Assembly (NCBI RefSeq): GCF_004361835.1
Contig: NZ_SNWD01000002.1
Coordinates: 248,001-312,000, forward strand
DNA: 64,000 nucleotides
Source: Stakelama pacifica
GTDB taxonomy: Bacteria; Pseudomonadota; Alphaproteobacteria; Sphingomonadales; Sphingomonadaceae
Reading direction: 5' to 3'
Both the position numbers and the translations under genes were made by a program. The notes beneath the pieces were generated by a model. It was not told the origin of the DNA. It saw nothing but the letters and a program-made list of their open reading frames with translations, and searched no databases. This document shows, in pieces, positions 28,283 to 36,475 of this stretch (within the stretch, counting starts at the first letter, position 1; each line of letters begins with the position of its first letter).

Positions 28283-28296
28283 TGTAACCGGTTACA
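28283..28296. promoter_or_regulatory. LacI-type operator, perfect 14-bp palindrome
   Basis: TGTAACCGGTTACA is an exact palindrome with the central CG typical of LacI-family operators. It lies 49-62 bp upstream of the GH144-type start codon. A similar site is at 23739-23752. No LacI-type regulator is encoded in the window. Confidence 0.7.
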
Positions 28297-28344
28297 ATTG
28301 TCAGATTTCGTTCAATCCTGCCCCTAAGCTTTCGGGAGCGCACC

Positions 28345-29787
28345 GTGCCCAAGTTCAATCGCCGAACCCTTCTCGCCACGGCTCCGGCCTTTGCCTCCGC
28401 CTGCACGATGAACCGGCTGACCCCTGCGCTGACGTCCGCATCCACGCCGGGCACGACGCAATTCCCGCCGCTGATCGACGATATCGAACATCGCACGTTC
28501 CGCTATTTCTGGGTCTCGAGCGATCCTGAAACCGGGCTTGCGCCCGATCGCTGGCCGTCCAATCCGTTTTGCAGCATCGCCGCAGTCGGCTTCGCGCTCA
28601 ACGCTTATGTCATCGGGGTCGAGCGCGGCTGGGTATCGCGGGCCGAGGCGCGCGCCCGCGTGCTGAACACCGCGCGCTTCTTCCATGATGCGCCGCAGGG
28701 GCCGGAGCCGACCGGCAATGCAGGCTATAAGGGCTTTTTCTACCATTTCCTCGACAATGCGACCGGCACACGCTTCGGCAAGACCGAATTATCGTCGATC
28801 GACACCACGCTGCTGATGGGCGGCATGTTGTTCGCAGCACAATATTTCGACGGCGATCATCCGGAGGAAGCCGAAATCCGGCAGCTGGTGCAGGCGATCT
28901 ACGCCCGGATCGAATGGCCCTGGCTTCAGGTGCGTGCGCCCAAAATCGCCATGGGCTGGCACCCCGAAAGCGGCTTCATCGCGTCCGACTGGAAGGGATA
29001 TGATGAGGCGATGCTGCTCTATATCCTCGCGCTCGGCGCGCCGGTCCATGCAGTGGGGCCAGAGGCATGGCAGGGATGGACGAGCACCTATCCGCAAGTC
29101 TGGCACGGCAGCGGCGACATGCGGATGCTCACCTATCCGCCGCTGTTCATCCATCAATACAGCCATTGCTGGATCGATTTTCGCGGCATTCGCGACACGG
29201 TCATGCGCAGGGAAGGCTTTGATTATTTCGAAAACAGCCGCCGCGCGACCTATTTCCAGCGCGGCTATGGGGCCGCCAATCCGATGCGGTGGAAGGGGTA
29301 TTCAAGCGATATCTGGGGCCTGACCGCCTGTGACGGGCCGGGCGATGCGACGCATGAATATGCAGGTGAACAGCGCAAATTTCGCAGCTATTCGGCACGC
29401 GGCCCCGAAACGCTGAAATATGGCTTCGACGACGGCACGATCGCGCCGACCGCCGCGCTGGGTTCGATCGCCTTCGCGCCCGAAATCGTCATCCCCGCGG
29501 CCAAGGCGCTCGCTGAGTTTCAGGGCGGGCGGGTTTATGGCAAATATGGGTTCTACGACGCCTTCAACCCCAGTTTCGTCTGGCCGGAGCTGAAGGGGAC
29601 ACGCGGCAGCGTCGATCGGGAGCTCGGCTGGCTCGATGACGATATGCTGGGCATCGATCAGGGGCCGATCATCACGATGATCGCCAATGCCCGTGACGAT
29701 CTGATCTGGCGCTACATGCGCCGATGCGAGCCGATCCGGCGCGGTCTGGAACGCGCGGGCTTTACCGGCGGATGGCTGGCGCGGTGA
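28345..29787 (+). CDS. GH144-type glucanase (glucoamylase-like domain protein)
   Basis: This is a 480-residue exported protein with the Pfam-type glycoamylase domain now placed in GH144, whose characterised members are endo-beta-1,2-glucanases. It starts at a GTG after GGGAG. The N-terminus FNRRTLLATAPAFASAC is a twin-arginine signal ending in a possible lipobox Cys. Recognisable blocks are IEHRTFRYFWVSSDPETGLAPDR, SSIDTTLLMGGML, FIHQYSHCWIDFRGI, WGLTACDGPG, then GKYGFYDAFNPS and LGIDQGPIITMIAN near the C-terminus. With the GH9 and TonB receptor it forms a likely beta-glucan utilisation set. Conversion of beta-1,2-glucan is inferred from the family only. Confidence 0.85.
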   Translation: MPKFNRRTLLATAPAFASACTMNRLTPALTSASTPGTTQFPPLIDDIEHRTFRYFWVSSDPETGLAPDRWPSNPFCSIAAVGFALNAYVIGVERGWVSRAEARARVLNTARFFHDAPQGPEPTGNAGYKGFFYHFLDNATGTRFGKTELSSIDTTLLMGGMLFAAQYFDGDHPEEAEIRQLVQAIYARIEWPWLQVRAPKIAMGWHPESGFIASDWKGYDEAMLLYILALGAPVHAVGPEAWQGWTSTYPQVWHGSGDMRMLTYPPLFIHQYSHCWIDFRGIRDTVMRREGFDYFENSRRATYFQRGYGAANPMRWKGYSSDIWGLTACDGPGDATHEYAGEQRKFRSYSARGPETLKYGFDDGTIAPTAALGSIAFAPEIVIPAAKALAEFQGGRVYGKYGFYDAFNPSFVWPELKGTRGSVDRELGWLDDDMLGIDQGPIITMIANARDDLIWRYMRRCEPIRRGLERAGFTGGWLAR

Positions 29788-29872
29788 TGCGCTATCGCAC
29801 GGCGCACCGGACACAGCCGGACCGACGGCGCGGTCTATAGCGCCTGCGCGGGCGCGGGAGTAGAGTCGCGCG

Positions 29873-31222
29873 ATGGAATCGCCCGCTGCCCCGCCCGTGC
29901 ATCCCGAACGGCTCGACCGGATGGCGGGGCCATGGGCGTCGCTGTTCGGCGAACATGCCCGCAATGCCATTGCCGGATGGTCGAATGCCGCGTTCGACCA
30001 ATGGCATACGCGGCGCAGGCTGGCCGGGCTGGTGGTACATATCCCCCGTCACCCCGATGCGGTACAGCGCGTGCTGCTCGACAATGCCGCCAATTATGCG
30101 AAGCCGCGCATCGTCCGGAAGCTGATCGCTCCGCTGGTCGGGCGCGGCCTGCTGAGCGCCGAGGGCGAATTATGGCGCACCCAGCGCAAGATCGTCGCGC
30201 CAAGCTTCGCGCCGGGCGCGGTTGCCGCGCTTACCGGCACCATGGCGCAGGCGGCACGCGCCGCGATGACGGACTGGCCCGATAGCGGCACGATCGACAT
30301 TGCCCGAACCGCGACCGATACAACGATGCGGATCATCGCCGAAGCGCTGTTTTCGGGCGACCCGCGCCTGGTGACGCCACAGGCGACGAAGCATATCGCC
30401 GCCGCGCTGGAGGCGGCGGGATCGGTGCGCCTGACCGCGATCCTTGGCCTGCCGACGCTTCGCCTGAATCATGTGGCGCGGGCAGGCGCGCGCGGGCAAC
30501 GCTATTTGCGCGAAACGCTGACCGCGATCGTGCGCGAACGCGGACCGGAGGGCGGGGAAGATTTTCTGGGCGGCATGATCCGCGATCTGCACCAGCGCTA
30601 TCCGGGCGGCGAGGCCGTGGCGCTCGCCATCGACAATGCCGCGACCTTTTATCTGGCCGGACATGAAACCACGGCCAATGCACTGTGCTGGGCAAGCTAT
30701 CTGATGGCCGGCGCGCCCGGCGTTCAGGAGCGTGCACGTGAGGAAGCGCGCGCCGCCCTGACAGGCGATGCCGCAACGCTGCCCGAGCGGCTGCCCTATT
30801 TGCGGCAGATACTCGATGAAGCGCTTCGTCTCTATCCGCCCGCCCCGCGCTTCGACCGCGAAGCGCTGGGCGATGATGTGCTGGCAGGAGAAACGGTACG
30901 TGCCGGAGAAATCGTGTCGATCTGGCCCTGGCTGATCCATCGGCATCGTCGGCTATGGGAGAATGCCGATGCGTTTAACCCCGAACGCTTCGCTCCCGGT
31001 TCGGAAAAGACGCGGCATCGCTTTCAATTCCTCCCCTTCGGTGCCGGGCCGAGGATCTGTGTCGGTGCCCGGTTCGCGACCGTGGAGGCACTGGTGATCC
31101 TTGCCCATTGGCTTTCGGAGCGGCGGTTCGCCCTTGTTCCGGGCGAGGTCCCCGACCCTGTCGGGCAGGTAACCCTGCGTCCGCGCGGCGGGCTTCGTTT
31201 GCAGCTTTCGACCGTGGATTGA
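29873..31222 (+). CDS. Cytochrome P450
   Basis: This is a soluble heme monooxygenase of 449 residues. The I-helix oxygen-activation motif is AGHETTANAL, the ExxR motif is EALR in LDEALRLYPPAP, and the heme-binding loop is FGAGPRICVGARF with the cysteine ligand. It starts with ATG at 29873, preceded by a GGAG a little upstream. There is no ferredoxin or ferredoxin reductase gene beside it, so electrons must come from elsewhere. It is followed 52 bp later by an aldo/keto reductase in the same direction, and the pair may act on a shared small molecule. The substrate cannot be inferred from sequence. Confidence 0.93.
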   Translation: MESPAAPPVHPERLDRMAGPWASLFGEHARNAIAGWSNAAFDQWHTRRRLAGLVVHIPRHPDAVQRVLLDNAANYAKPRIVRKLIAPLVGRGLLSAEGELWRTQRKIVAPSFAPGAVAALTGTMAQAARAAMTDWPDSGTIDIARTATDTTMRIIAEALFSGDPRLVTPQATKHIAAALEAAGSVRLTAILGLPTLRLNHVARAGARGQRYLRETLTAIVRERGPEGGEDFLGGMIRDLHQRYPGGEAVALAIDNAATFYLAGHETTANALCWASYLMAGAPGVQERAREEARAALTGDAATLPERLPYLRQILDEALRLYPPAPRFDREALGDDVLAGETVRAGEIVSIWPWLIHRHRRLWENADAFNPERFAPGSEKTRHRFQFLPFGAGPRICVGARFATVEALVILAHWLSERRFALVPGEVPDPVGQVTLRPRGGLRLQLSTVD

Positions 31223-31274
31223 ACCTGTGCGCGGGTCCATGGGTTCATCGCTGCAAATGCGAAAAGGAGCTCCG

Positions 31275-32084
31275 ATGACCGACACCCCGATGCTCGACAT
31301 GAATGATGGCCGCCGGATTCCGGCGCTTGGCCTCGGCACCTACAAGATTCCCGATTCTCAGGCCGCAGCCGCGGTGCGCGAGGGCCTCGATCTCGGCTAT
31401 CGGCTGATCGACACCGCCGCTGCCTATGACAATGAACGCGGCGTCGGCAGCGGCTTTGTCAGCGCCGACGATGCGTTCCTCACCACCAAATTATGGAATG
31501 ACCGTCAGGGTCATAGCGAAGCGATCGCTGCGTTCGAGGAAAGTCTTGCGTTGCTGGGGCGCGACCATGTCGACCTCTATCTGATCCACTGGCCCTGCGC
31601 CAAACAGGGTAAATTCGTCGACACCTGGAAAGCGCTGATCGAGCTGCGCGATTCGGGCCGGGCGAAATCGATCGGCGTGTCGAATTTCCTTCCCGAACAT
31701 CTCGACGCGATCATCGATGCGACCGGGGTGGTGCCCGCCGTGAACCAGATCGAGCTTCATCCGCACCATCAGCAGCGCGACCTCACCGCCTATCATCGGA
31801 ATCGCGGTATCGTGACTCAGGCCTGGACGCCATTGGGGCGCGGCGCTGCGTTCGAGGAGGATGCGATCAGGCGCATCGCGGAAAAGCACGGCAAGAGCCC
31901 GGCGCAGGTCATCATTCGCTGGCATATCGACAAAGGGCATTCGGCGATCCCGAAAGCCGCCAGCCTGGAACATCGCAAGAGCAATCTCGACGTGCTCGAC
32001 TGGTCGCTGAGCGATGATGAGATTGCCGCGATCGACGCGCTGGAAAAGGCCGATGGCGCGGTAATCGGACGAATCGACTGCTAG
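31275..32084 (+). CDS. Aldo/keto reductase (2,5-diketo-D-gluconate reductase type)
   Basis: This is an NADPH-dependent carbonyl reductase of 269 residues with a TIM barrel. The catalytic set is visible: Asp and Tyr in LIDTAAAYDNE, Lys in FLTTKLWND, and His in YLIHWPC. The cofactor-binding end reads IPKAASLEHRKSNLDVLDWSLS. I placed the start at 31275 because AAAAGGAGCTCCG is directly upstream; the longer reading frame has no such site. It resembles YafB/DkgA-type enzymes. It is downstream of the P450 and convergent with the cysQ-like gene across a 60-bp gap that contains a small hairpin. Confidence 0.92.
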   Translation: MTDTPMLDMNDGRRIPALGLGTYKIPDSQAAAAVREGLDLGYRLIDTAAAYDNERGVGSGFVSADDAFLTTKLWNDRQGHSEAIAAFEESLALLGRDHVDLYLIHWPCAKQGKFVDTWKALIELRDSGRAKSIGVSNFLPEHLDAIIDATGVVPAVNQIELHPHHQQRDLTAYHRNRGIVTQAWTPLGRGAAFEEDAIRRIAEKHGKSPAQVIIRWHIDKGHSAIPKAASLEHRKSNLDVLDWSLSDDEIAAIDALEKADGAVIGRIDC

Positions 32085-32114
32085 AGTTATTGTTTTGGCG
32101 CATGTTCTGAACCT

Positions 32115-32132
32115 TCAGGTGATTCCACCTGA
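32115..32132. terminator. Small hairpin between convergent genes
   Basis: TCAGGTG and CACCTGA form a perfect 7-bp stem with a 4-nt loop, midway between two converging genes. There is no strong T-run, so it may be a bidirectional terminator or a short repeat. Confidence 0.45.
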
Positions 32133-32144
32133 CTGGAAAATGCT

Positions 32145-32927
32145 CTAACCCGACCGGCCGATCGCGCTGCGTGCGCGGTCGGCCAGCCGCGCTACCGCCG
32201 CTTCGTGAATGCCCGGCGCACTGGCCAGCACGCCAAAGGCGCGCGCCTCGGGCGTGTTGAACCCGATAGCACGGCCAAGCGCATCGGTGACCGACGCACC
32301 CGCCTCGCGCGCGATCAGCACGGCAGCGGCAACATCCCATTCATTGCCCCAGCGCAGCGTCGCGACCAGATCCGCCTCTCCGGCAGCAACCATCGCAATG
32401 CGCAGCGCGATCGAATTGGGTTTGACGACCAGCGCGAAATCGCGATCCGCTTTGGCAAGCGCATCCGCCGGAACGCGTGCCCCGGCAAGGTCGGTGCGCC
32501 CGCTGGCGATCAGCCGGTCGGCGCCGCGATAGGCGCCCTGCCCCTCGACCGCGTGCCAGCGTTCGCCGCGCGCGGGCGCTTCCAGCACGCCGAATATTGG
32601 CCTGCCCGCTTCGACCAGCGCGATCGACACGGCCCAGCCGTCGCGCCCGCGAATATAATCGCGCGTGCCGTCGATCGGGTCGACCACCCAGATGCGCGAC
32701 GCGCCCAGCCGCTGAGCATTATCGGCGGTTTCTTCCGACAGCCAACCCGCCTCCGGATCAAGCGCGCCGAGCCGGTCGCGCAGCAGCGCATCGACCTGCA
32801 GGTCGACCTCGCACACCGGATTGCCCGGCGATTTCTCCCAGCGATCGAAATCGGTGCGCCAGCGCGACAAGGCAAGTGCGCCCGCCTCCGCCGCAATTTC
32901 GCGAATGGCGGCGAAGCGATCAGTCAC
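32145..32927 (-). CDS. cysQ: 3'(2'),5'-bisphosphate nucleotidase / inositol monophosphatase family
   Basis: This is a magnesium-dependent, lithium-sensitive phosphatase of 260 residues. The metal-binding motif DPIDGTRDYIRG, the upstream acidic EE of WLSEETADN, and the C-terminal WDVAAAVLIAREAGA are the family signatures. CysQ hydrolyses PAP, the by-product of sulfate assimilation; an inositol or other sugar monophosphatase role cannot be excluded. It starts at a GTG that overlaps the last 8 nt of pmbA, so the two are translationally coupled. Confidence 0.82.
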   Translation of the reverse strand: MTDRFAAIREIAAEAGALALSRWRTDFDRWEKSPGNPVCEVDLQVDALLRDRLGALDPEAGWLSEETADNAQRLGASRIWVVDPIDGTRDYIRGRDGWAVSIALVEAGRPIFGVLEAPARGERWHAVEGQGAYRGADRLIASGRTDLAGARVPADALAKADRDFALVVKPNSIALRIAMVAAGEADLVATLRWGNEWDVAAAVLIAREAGASVTDALGRAIGFNTPEARAFGVLASAPGIHEAAVARLADRARSAIGRSG

Positions 32928-34254
32928 CCGCGACCGTCATGCCGTCGACCCGCAGCGTCGGGGTGTTGACGCCATAGCGGAACTCCAGATCATTGGCAGG
33001 CGTCATATTCAGGAACATGTCTTTCAGATTGCCCGCGATCGTGATTTCCGAAACCGGGCGCGTGACCTCGCCCTTTTCGATCAGGAATCCCGAAGCGCCG
33101 CGGCTATAGTCGCCGGTCACCGGATTGATCCCCTGCCCGATCGCTTCGGTCACCCAGAGCCCGGTATCGATATCGGCGATCAGTGCCTCCACCGACTGGC
33201 TGCCATTGGCCATATAGAGGTTGCTGGTCGTGGTGCCGCCGCCGCGCGAGGCATGGCCGGTCGGCTCCAGCCCCAATTGCCGCGCCGCCGCGCTGTCGAG
33301 CAGCCAGCTTTCCAGCATACCGTCCTCGACAATCGTCATCGGCGATACCGGCAGGCCTTCGCCGTCAAAGGGGCGCGAGCGAAGGCCGCGCGGACGGTGC
33401 GGATCGTCCTCGATCCTGACCCCGCGCGCGAACACCTGCTTGCCCAGCATATCCTGCAAAAAGCTGGTGCGGCGCGCGATCCGCGCGCCCGAAATCGCGC
33501 CGGTAAAGGCACCGAGCAGGCCGGGTGCGATGCGCGGGTCAAAGATGATGGGCATCGCGCCGCTCGCCATTCTGGCGGGATTCAGCTTCGCCACCGCGCG
33601 TTCGCCCGCGCGGCGGCCGATGCTTTCGGATGATTCGAGATGGTCGCGATGGCGGGCCGAGTGATGGGCGTAATCGCGCTGCATGCCCTCGCCCGTTCCG
33701 GCCAGCACGCTTGCCGATACCGCATGGCTGGTGAGCGCATAGGCACCGGCAAAGCCATGGCTGGTGGCGAGCGCGATCACCACCCGGCTTGCGCTGGCGC
33801 TGCCGCCCTCGGAGTTGGTGACGCCCGCCACTTCGCGCGCGGCGGCCTCTGCGGCCAGCGCATCGGCCTTGAGGGTTTCGGGGCTAACCTCTGCACCGTC
33901 ATCGAGGTCGAGCGCGGGCGGTGCGCCTTTCATCAGCCTCTCGGCGGGGGCAAGCCCCGACCAGCGGTCTTCGCTCGCCTCGCGTGCCATCCTGACCGCG
34001 CGCCGGGCAAGATCGTCCAACGCAGCATCGTCGAGCTCGCCGGTCCCGACGCTCGCGCTGCGCTGACCGATAAAGACGCGCAGCGACAGATCGGCACCTT
34101 CCGACCGTTCGACTTCCTCCAGCGCGCCCAGACGCACCGAAACGGCGATCGCGGTATCGGTCGAGATGGCGGCATCGGCGGCATCGGCGCCTGCCCTTAT
34201 GGCGCGTTCGACCGCGGCACAGGCGCGGTCTTTTGCTTGTTCAGGGGTCAACAT
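32920..34254 (-). CDS. pmbA: TldE/PmbA metalloprotease-like protein
   Basis: This 444-residue protein is the PmbA (TldE) subunit that pairs with TldD in a protease. In E. coli the pair matures microcins and degrades CcdA. N-terminal VERAIRAGADAADAAI and SVRLGALEEVERSEG, then GLRSRPFDGEGLPVSP in the middle, and FLIEKGEVTRPVSEITIAGNLKDMF near the C-terminus are the usual family blocks. TldE itself lacks the zinc motif of TldD. No tldD gene is seen in this window. The gene precedes cysQ with an 8-nt overlap and lies 31 bp downstream of ubiA. Confidence 0.92.
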   Translation of the reverse strand: MLTPEQAKDRACAAVERAIRAGADAADAAISTDTAIAVSVRLGALEEVERSEGADLSLRVFIGQRSASVGTGELDDAALDDLARRAVRMAREASEDRWSGLAPAERLMKGAPPALDLDDGAEVSPETLKADALAAEAAAREVAGVTNSEGGSASASRVVIALATSHGFAGAYALTSHAVSASVLAGTGEGMQRDYAHHSARHRDHLESSESIGRRAGERAVAKLNPARMASGAMPIIFDPRIAPGLLGAFTGAISGARIARRTSFLQDMLGKQVFARGVRIEDDPHRPRGLRSRPFDGEGLPVSPMTIVEDGMLESWLLDSAAARQLGLEPTGHASRGGGTTTSNLYMANGSQSVEALIADIDTGLWVTEAIGQGINPVTGDYSRGASGFLIEKGEVTRPVSEITIAGNLKDMFLNMTPANDLEFRYGVNTPTLRVDGMTVAGD

Positions 34255-34285
34255 TCATGCGATTTAGGGTGGCAGTGCCCCGACG

Positions 34286-35197
34286 TCAAAGCGTCGTGCC
34301 GACGACCAGACAGGCGGCGAACATCAAAAAGCCCGCATTGCGGTTCGAGCGGAAGCGGCGAAGCGCGCCCGCACCATCGCCTTGGCGCAGCGTTGCGACC
34401 TGCCACAACAGATGCGCCGCCATCGGCAGCAGCGCGAGCAACGCGACCCAGTCGGGCCGGACCAGCCAGATGGCGACTGCCCAGAGCGTCAGCGCGATCA
34501 GATAGCAAAGCCCGACGCCTTCGCGCACCCGCGCGCCCATTGCGCGGGCGGAGGAACGCACGCCGACAATCGCATCGTCCTCAATATCCTGAATGGCATA
34601 GATCGTATCATAGCCGATCACCCAGAAGATCGACCCGGCATAGAGCGTCAGACCCGCCAGCGACAGTTCGCGAGCGATTGCGGCCCAGCCGACAAGCGCA
34701 GCCCACGAAAAAACAAGGCCCAGCCATGCCTGCGGCCACCAGGTAATCCGCTTCATGAACGGATAGGCGGCGACCAGCGCGAGGCTGCCCAGCGCAATCG
34801 CGACCGCGAGCAGGTTCAGCTGCACCAGTACGACCAGCCCGATCAGGCAAAGAAAGACGAGCCAGGCCCATGCCGCCTTCAGCGACACTGCGCCGCTTGC
34901 CAGCGGACGATTGGCAGTGCGCGCCACCTGCCGGTCGAGATCGCGATCGACGATATCGTTATACACGCATCCGGCGCTGCGCATCGCGATCGACCCGAGC
35001 AGGAACCAGAGCAACAGATCCCAGCGCGCAATCGCACCGCCCGCCAATGCGATCGCCCATGCACCGGGCCAGAACAGCAACCACCAGCCGATCGGCCGGT
35101 CGAACCGCGCGAGCAGGGCATAAGGCCGCGCAGCGCCGGGCAGAATGGCGATCATGCCGCGATGTTCGGTATCGGCGACGGTGTCGGAATGGCTCAT
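34286..35197 (-). CDS. ubiA: 4-hydroxybenzoate polyprenyltransferase
   Basis: This is an integral membrane prenyltransferase of ubiquinone biosynthesis, 303 residues. It joins the polyprenyl tail to 4-hydroxybenzoate. The first Asp-rich motif is NDIVDRDLDRQVART and the second lies in YDTIYAIQDIEDD. Eight or nine hydrophobic segments are visible. N-terminal LLARFDRPIGWWLLFWPG is typical of UbiA. The ATG at 35197 fits the conserved N-terminus. A longer upstream extension overlaps the PilZ gene antisense and is not real. The ubiG and coq7 genes of the same pathway are also in the window but not adjacent. Confidence 0.95.
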   Translation of the reverse strand: MSHSDTVADTEHRGMIAILPGAARPYALLARFDRPIGWWLLFWPGAWAIALAGGAIARWDLLLWFLLGSIAMRSAGCVYNDIVDRDLDRQVARTANRPLASGAVSLKAAWAWLVFLCLIGLVVLVQLNLLAVAIALGSLALVAAYPFMKRITWWPQAWLGLVFSWAALVGWAAIARELSLAGLTLYAGSIFWVIGYDTIYAIQDIEDDAIVGVRSSARAMGARVREGVGLCYLIALTLWAVAIWLVRPDWVALLALLPMAAHLLWQVATLRQGDGAGALRRFRSNRNAGFLMFAACLVVGTTL

Positions 35198-35305
35198 GCG
35201 CCGCCTGCTGCCATAAAGCGCCGGGCGGCGGAACCTCGCCGACATGCAGTTAAGCGGTAATTTACGATTTTTTCGCAATATGCGGTGCGAATCATGGAGC
35301 GCAGC

Positions 35306-35647
35306 ATGACACCACAGACCCATTCGTTGCCCAACCGACCCTGTCCGGCGGCCGAGCGGCGCGCCCATGTCCGCCATCGCGCCTTTCTGGCCCGGCAAAG
35401 TCAGGCGAGAATCGGTGCGCCCGACGAGCCGCCCTGCGAAGCGCAGTTGCTCGACCTTTCCATCTATGGCTGTCGGCTGGGAATTCAGACGTCGGCGCAG
35501 CATGGCGAGAAGGTGCGCATCCTGCTGTCGGGTGCCAATCCGGTTGAAGCGACGCTGATCTGGAATGAAAGCGGACGGATCGGGTGCCGGTTCGACGAGC
35601 CGATCGAACGGTCGCTTTTTCGGTCGCTGAACCTTCCCGCGGCCTGA
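35306..35647 (+). CDS. PilZ domain protein (c-di-GMP receptor)
   Basis: This is a small protein of about 113 residues consisting of one PilZ domain. The N-terminal arginine-rich segment ERRAHVRHRAF contains the RxxxR c-di-GMP contact, and DLSIYGCRLG supplies the D/NxSxxG motif, so ligand binding is plausible. The C-terminal part (IGCRFDEPIERSLF) closes the barrel. I preferred the ATG at 35306, with GGAG 6 nt upstream; ATG at 35294 and GTG at 35285 are alternatives. It is divergent from ubiA and 43 bp before rsmE, with no obvious functional tie to either. Confidence 0.87.
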   Translation: MTPQTHSLPNRPCPAAERRAHVRHRAFLARQSQARIGAPDEPPCEAQLLDLSIYGCRLGIQTSAQHGEKVRILLSGANPVEATLIWNESGRIGCRFDEPIERSLFRSLNLPAA

Positions 35648-35690
35648 ACGCGGATTGCCCCCGCCGGGCATCGGGCGCTAAAGGGCATGG

Positions 35691-36434
35691 ATGCCCGCTA
35701 CCCCCGCCTGGCCGCCGCAATCCACTCCGCGCCTTTATGTCGCTGAACGGCTGACGCAGGGCGCGATGCTCCGCCTCGACGGCGGCGCGGCGCATTATCT
35801 GGTTCAGGTGATGCGCACCCGGCCGGGCGATCCGGTAAAGCTGTTCGACGATCAGACCGGCGAATGGCTGGGCATTGCGCGCGAGGTGCAGAAGCGCGGC
35901 CTCACGCTGGAAATCACCGATCATCTGCGCCCCCGCGAAAGCGTGCCCGATTTCTGGCTGGTGATGGCGCCGATCAAAAAGGGGCGAATCGACTGGATGG
36001 TCGAAAAGGCGTGCGAGCTGGGCGTGGCGCGGGTGGTCCCGGTGCTGACCCGCCGCACGGTCGTCGACAAGCTGAAACACGACCGCCTCGCCGCGCAGGC
36101 GGTGGAGGCGGCGGAGCAGTGCGACCGCACGGCGCTTCCCCAAATCGCTGATCCGGTGAAACTTTCCGCGCTGCTGAAGGATTGGCCGGAAGAACGGACG
36201 CTGTTCTTCGCGGACGAGACCGGCGGCGCGCCCGCCGCAAAGGCGATGGGCGAGCGCCCCGGCCCGGCAGCGGTCCTGATCGGTCCCGAAGGCGGATTCG
36301 ATGCAGACGAACGCGCTGCGATCCGGGCAGTGCCGCAGGCGGTCGGGATTTCGCTGGGTCCGCGAATCCTGCGCGCCGATACGGCGGCAGCGGCGGCGAC
36401 ATCGCTTTGGATGGCCGCAGCGGGAGATTGGTGA
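35691..36434 (+). CDS. rsmE: 16S rRNA (uracil-1498-N3)-methyltransferase
   Basis: This is a SPOUT-class methyltransferase of 247 residues that modifies U1498 of 16S rRNA in the small subunit. The N-terminal PUA-like domain carries HYLVQVMRTRPGD. The C-terminal knotted domain has KKGRIDWMVEKACELGV, the SAM-binding IGPEGGFDADE, and ISLGPRILRADTAAAAA. Together these are diagnostic for RsmE. It is followed after 41 bp by gshA, the usual order in sphingomonads. Confidence 0.95.
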   Translation: MPATPAWPPQSTPRLYVAERLTQGAMLRLDGGAAHYLVQVMRTRPGDPVKLFDDQTGEWLGIAREVQKRGLTLEITDHLRPRESVPDFWLVMAPIKKGRIDWMVEKACELGVARVVPVLTRRTVVDKLKHDRLAAQAVEAAEQCDRTALPQIADPVKLSALLKDWPEERTLFFADETGGAPAAKAMGERPGPAAVLIGPEGGFDADERAAIRAVPQAVGISLGPRILRADTAAAAATSLWMAAAGDW

Positions 36435-36475
36435 ACCCACTGGCGGATCGCCGCCGAGACGATTACAGGGCGCGC

